The position numbers and the translations under genes are program-made. The notes beneath the pieces are model-generated. The model was given only the letters and a program-made list of their open reading frames with translations. It did no database searches and was not told the DNA's origin. From an uncultured Veillonella sp. (GTDB taxonomy: Bacteria > Bacillota > Negativicutes > Veillonellales > Veillonellaceae), in contig NZ_CAJLUB010000076.1 in NCBI RefSeq assembly GCF_905209685.1, forward strand, positions 1 through 8,683: a stretch of 8,683 nt of DNA, in the 5' to 3' direction. Within the stretch, counting starts at the first letter, position 1; every line of letters begins with the position of its first letter. Shown one piece after another: positions 7,871-8,683 of this stretch.

Positions 7871-7877
7871 CCACCTC
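7871..7877 (-). promoter_or_regulatory. Ribosome binding site supporting the TTG start of fabF
   Basis: GAGGTGG on the minus strand lies 5 nt upstream of the TTG at 7863-7865. It matches part of the anti-SD (GAGGTG) at normal spacing, and this is the main sequence evidence that the TTG is used as a start. Confidence 0.7.
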
Positions 7878-7901
7878 TTATAGCTATACAGCCCTTTTAA
7901 A

Positions 7902-8683
7902 TTAATCAATCTCTGCTACTTGCTGTTGTAGTTGAGCAAAGATATCTTTAACTGGCATAATCTTGTCGACTTTTCTCATATTATTGCCAGAGAACACCAA
8001 ACCTGTTTCCACATCACCTTGTTGTGCACGAGAAAGAGCACGGATGATACAGAATTTATGGGAACAATGTTTCAAACAGTTATCACACACCGTTGGAGGT
8101 GCTACAGTACCGTCTAATACAGATTCAGCAAATTTATTTTTAATTGCTTGTCCAGGCAAACCTACAGGACTTTGAATTAATACAATGTCCTCAGGGTTAG
8201 TAGCCCGTACATACATTTTTTTCAATTCGTCAGATGCATTACATTCATCAGAAGCAGCAAAACGGCTACCCATTTGAACGCCACTAGCACCTAATTTCAA
8301 CATTTCTACGATGTCACGACCATCAAGAACACCACCAGCACCAATAACTGGAATATTTTTAACGGCAGCTACAACCTCTGGAACGATTTCTCGAGCAGAA
8401 CGGTCTGTACCCAAGTGACCACCAGCTTCACAACCTTCTACGATTACTGCTGCTGCACCTAAACCTTCAGAAATGCGAGCTAATTTTGCGGACGAAACGA
8501 TTGGTACGATTGGCGTACCAGACTCTTTGCCCATTGCGAACATATCTCTTGAAAAACCAGCACCTGCTACTACAAGATCAATGCCCTCTTCGATGGCAGT
8601 TTTAACTAAGCCAGCAAATTGTGTGGCGGCTACCATCGCATTTATACCAATAATACCCGTAGGTGATAATTTTCTAGCTAATT
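7902..8683 (-). CDS. FabK/nitronate monooxygenase-family flavin oxidoreductase (5' end outside window)
   Basis: The reading frame stays open to the right edge, so 259 residues of the C-terminal part are visible and roughly 55-70 N-terminal residues are missing; the ATG at 8634-8636 is internal. The family (2-nitropropane dioxygenase/FabK TIM barrels) binds FMN. Visible motifs are GINAMVAATQF, VAGAGF, the EGCEAGGHLG segment with the active-site histidine, the phosphate-binding GAGGVLDGRDI, and MGSRF. Next to fabF, the likely role is the flavin-dependent enoyl-ACP reductase that completes each elongation cycle. An odd feature is a C-terminal CxxCxxxCxxxxC motif (codons at 8049-8087), which I do not associate with classical FabK but have seen in YrpB-type homologues, followed by a GLVFSGNN segment. 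Nitronate monooxygenase or another NAD(P)H-dependent flavin oxidoreductase remains possible, so no symbol is assigned. The last codons overlap no other gene; fabF follows after 36 nt. Confidence 0.88.
   Translation of the reverse strand, partial: LARKLSPTGIIGINAMVAATQFAGLVKTAIEEGIDLVVAGAGFSRDMFAMGKESGTPIVPIVSSAKLARISEGLGAAAVIVEGCEAGGHLGTDRSAREIVPEVVAAVKNIPVIGAGGVLDGRDIVEMLKLGASGVQMGSRFAASDECNASDELKKMYVRATNPEDIVLIQSPVGLPGQAIKNKFAESVLDGTVAPPTVCDNCLKHCSHKFCIIRALSRAQQGDVETGLVFSGNNMRKVDKIMPVKDIFAQLQQQVAEID

Noticed and set aside
7879..7888. TATAGCTATA palindrome just upstream of the fabF ribosome binding site
   Set aside because: Ten bases with no loop would form a stem of about three pairs; too short to claim as an operator or hairpin.
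7880..7911. Possible promoter between the flavin oxidoreductase gene and fabF (TTGATT with TAGCTA or TATAAG)
   Set aside because: The -10 at correct spacing is poor and the good TATAAG is about 21 nt from the -35-like hexamer; the 36-nt gap fits an operon without it.

Overview
The window is an AT-rich, low-GC stretch of bacterial chromosome in which every supported gene lies on the minus strand. The gene order (fatty-acid synthesis, rnc, an Elp3-like radical SAM gene, smc, ftsY), the strong AAGGAGG-type ribosome binding sites and the protein sequences all point to the Firmicutes. The low GC, the flavin-dependent FabK/nitronate-monooxygenase-family gene beside fabF, and the general sequence character suggest the Negativicutes, most likely Veillonella or a close relative. 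The genus is an inference from recall, not from a search.

In transcription order, right to left, the layout has two blocks. Block 1 (8683 to 5884) holds the 3' part of a FabK/YrpB-like flavin oxidoreductase that enters from the right edge, then fabF after a 36-nt gap, starting at TTG, then rnc. The fabF stop and the rnc start share a base (TAATG), and a strong intrinsic terminator abuts the rnc stop codon. Block 2 (5859 to 14) begins with a very AT-rich region of about 160 nt that contains a 16-bp palindrome. It is followed by a radical SAM gene resembling the catalytic core of Elp3 but lacking the acetyltransferase domain. After 45 nt comes smc (chromosome condensation), then ftsY (signal recognition particle receptor), again joined by a TAATG overlap. 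A candidate extended -10 promoter at the very end of the radical SAM gene could drive smc-ftsY separately.

Functionally, block 1 links fatty-acid chain elongation to RNase III. Block 2 links a probable RNA- or tRNA-modification enzyme with chromosome organisation and membrane-protein targeting. All are growth-linked housekeeping functions. I see no mobile element, CRISPR array, rRNA or complete tRNA gene, and no convincing plus-strand gene.

I did not find a clearly new biological system. The best leads are: a long RNA hairpin just upstream of the rnc start, where a Shine-Dalgarno would be expected; the four-cysteine motif in the FabK-like protein; the GNAT-less Elp3 paralogue; and the repeated palindromic motif in the leader of block 2. 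Two start sites need care: fabF starts at TTG, and the radical SAM gene probably starts at an ATG just inside a nearby GTG.
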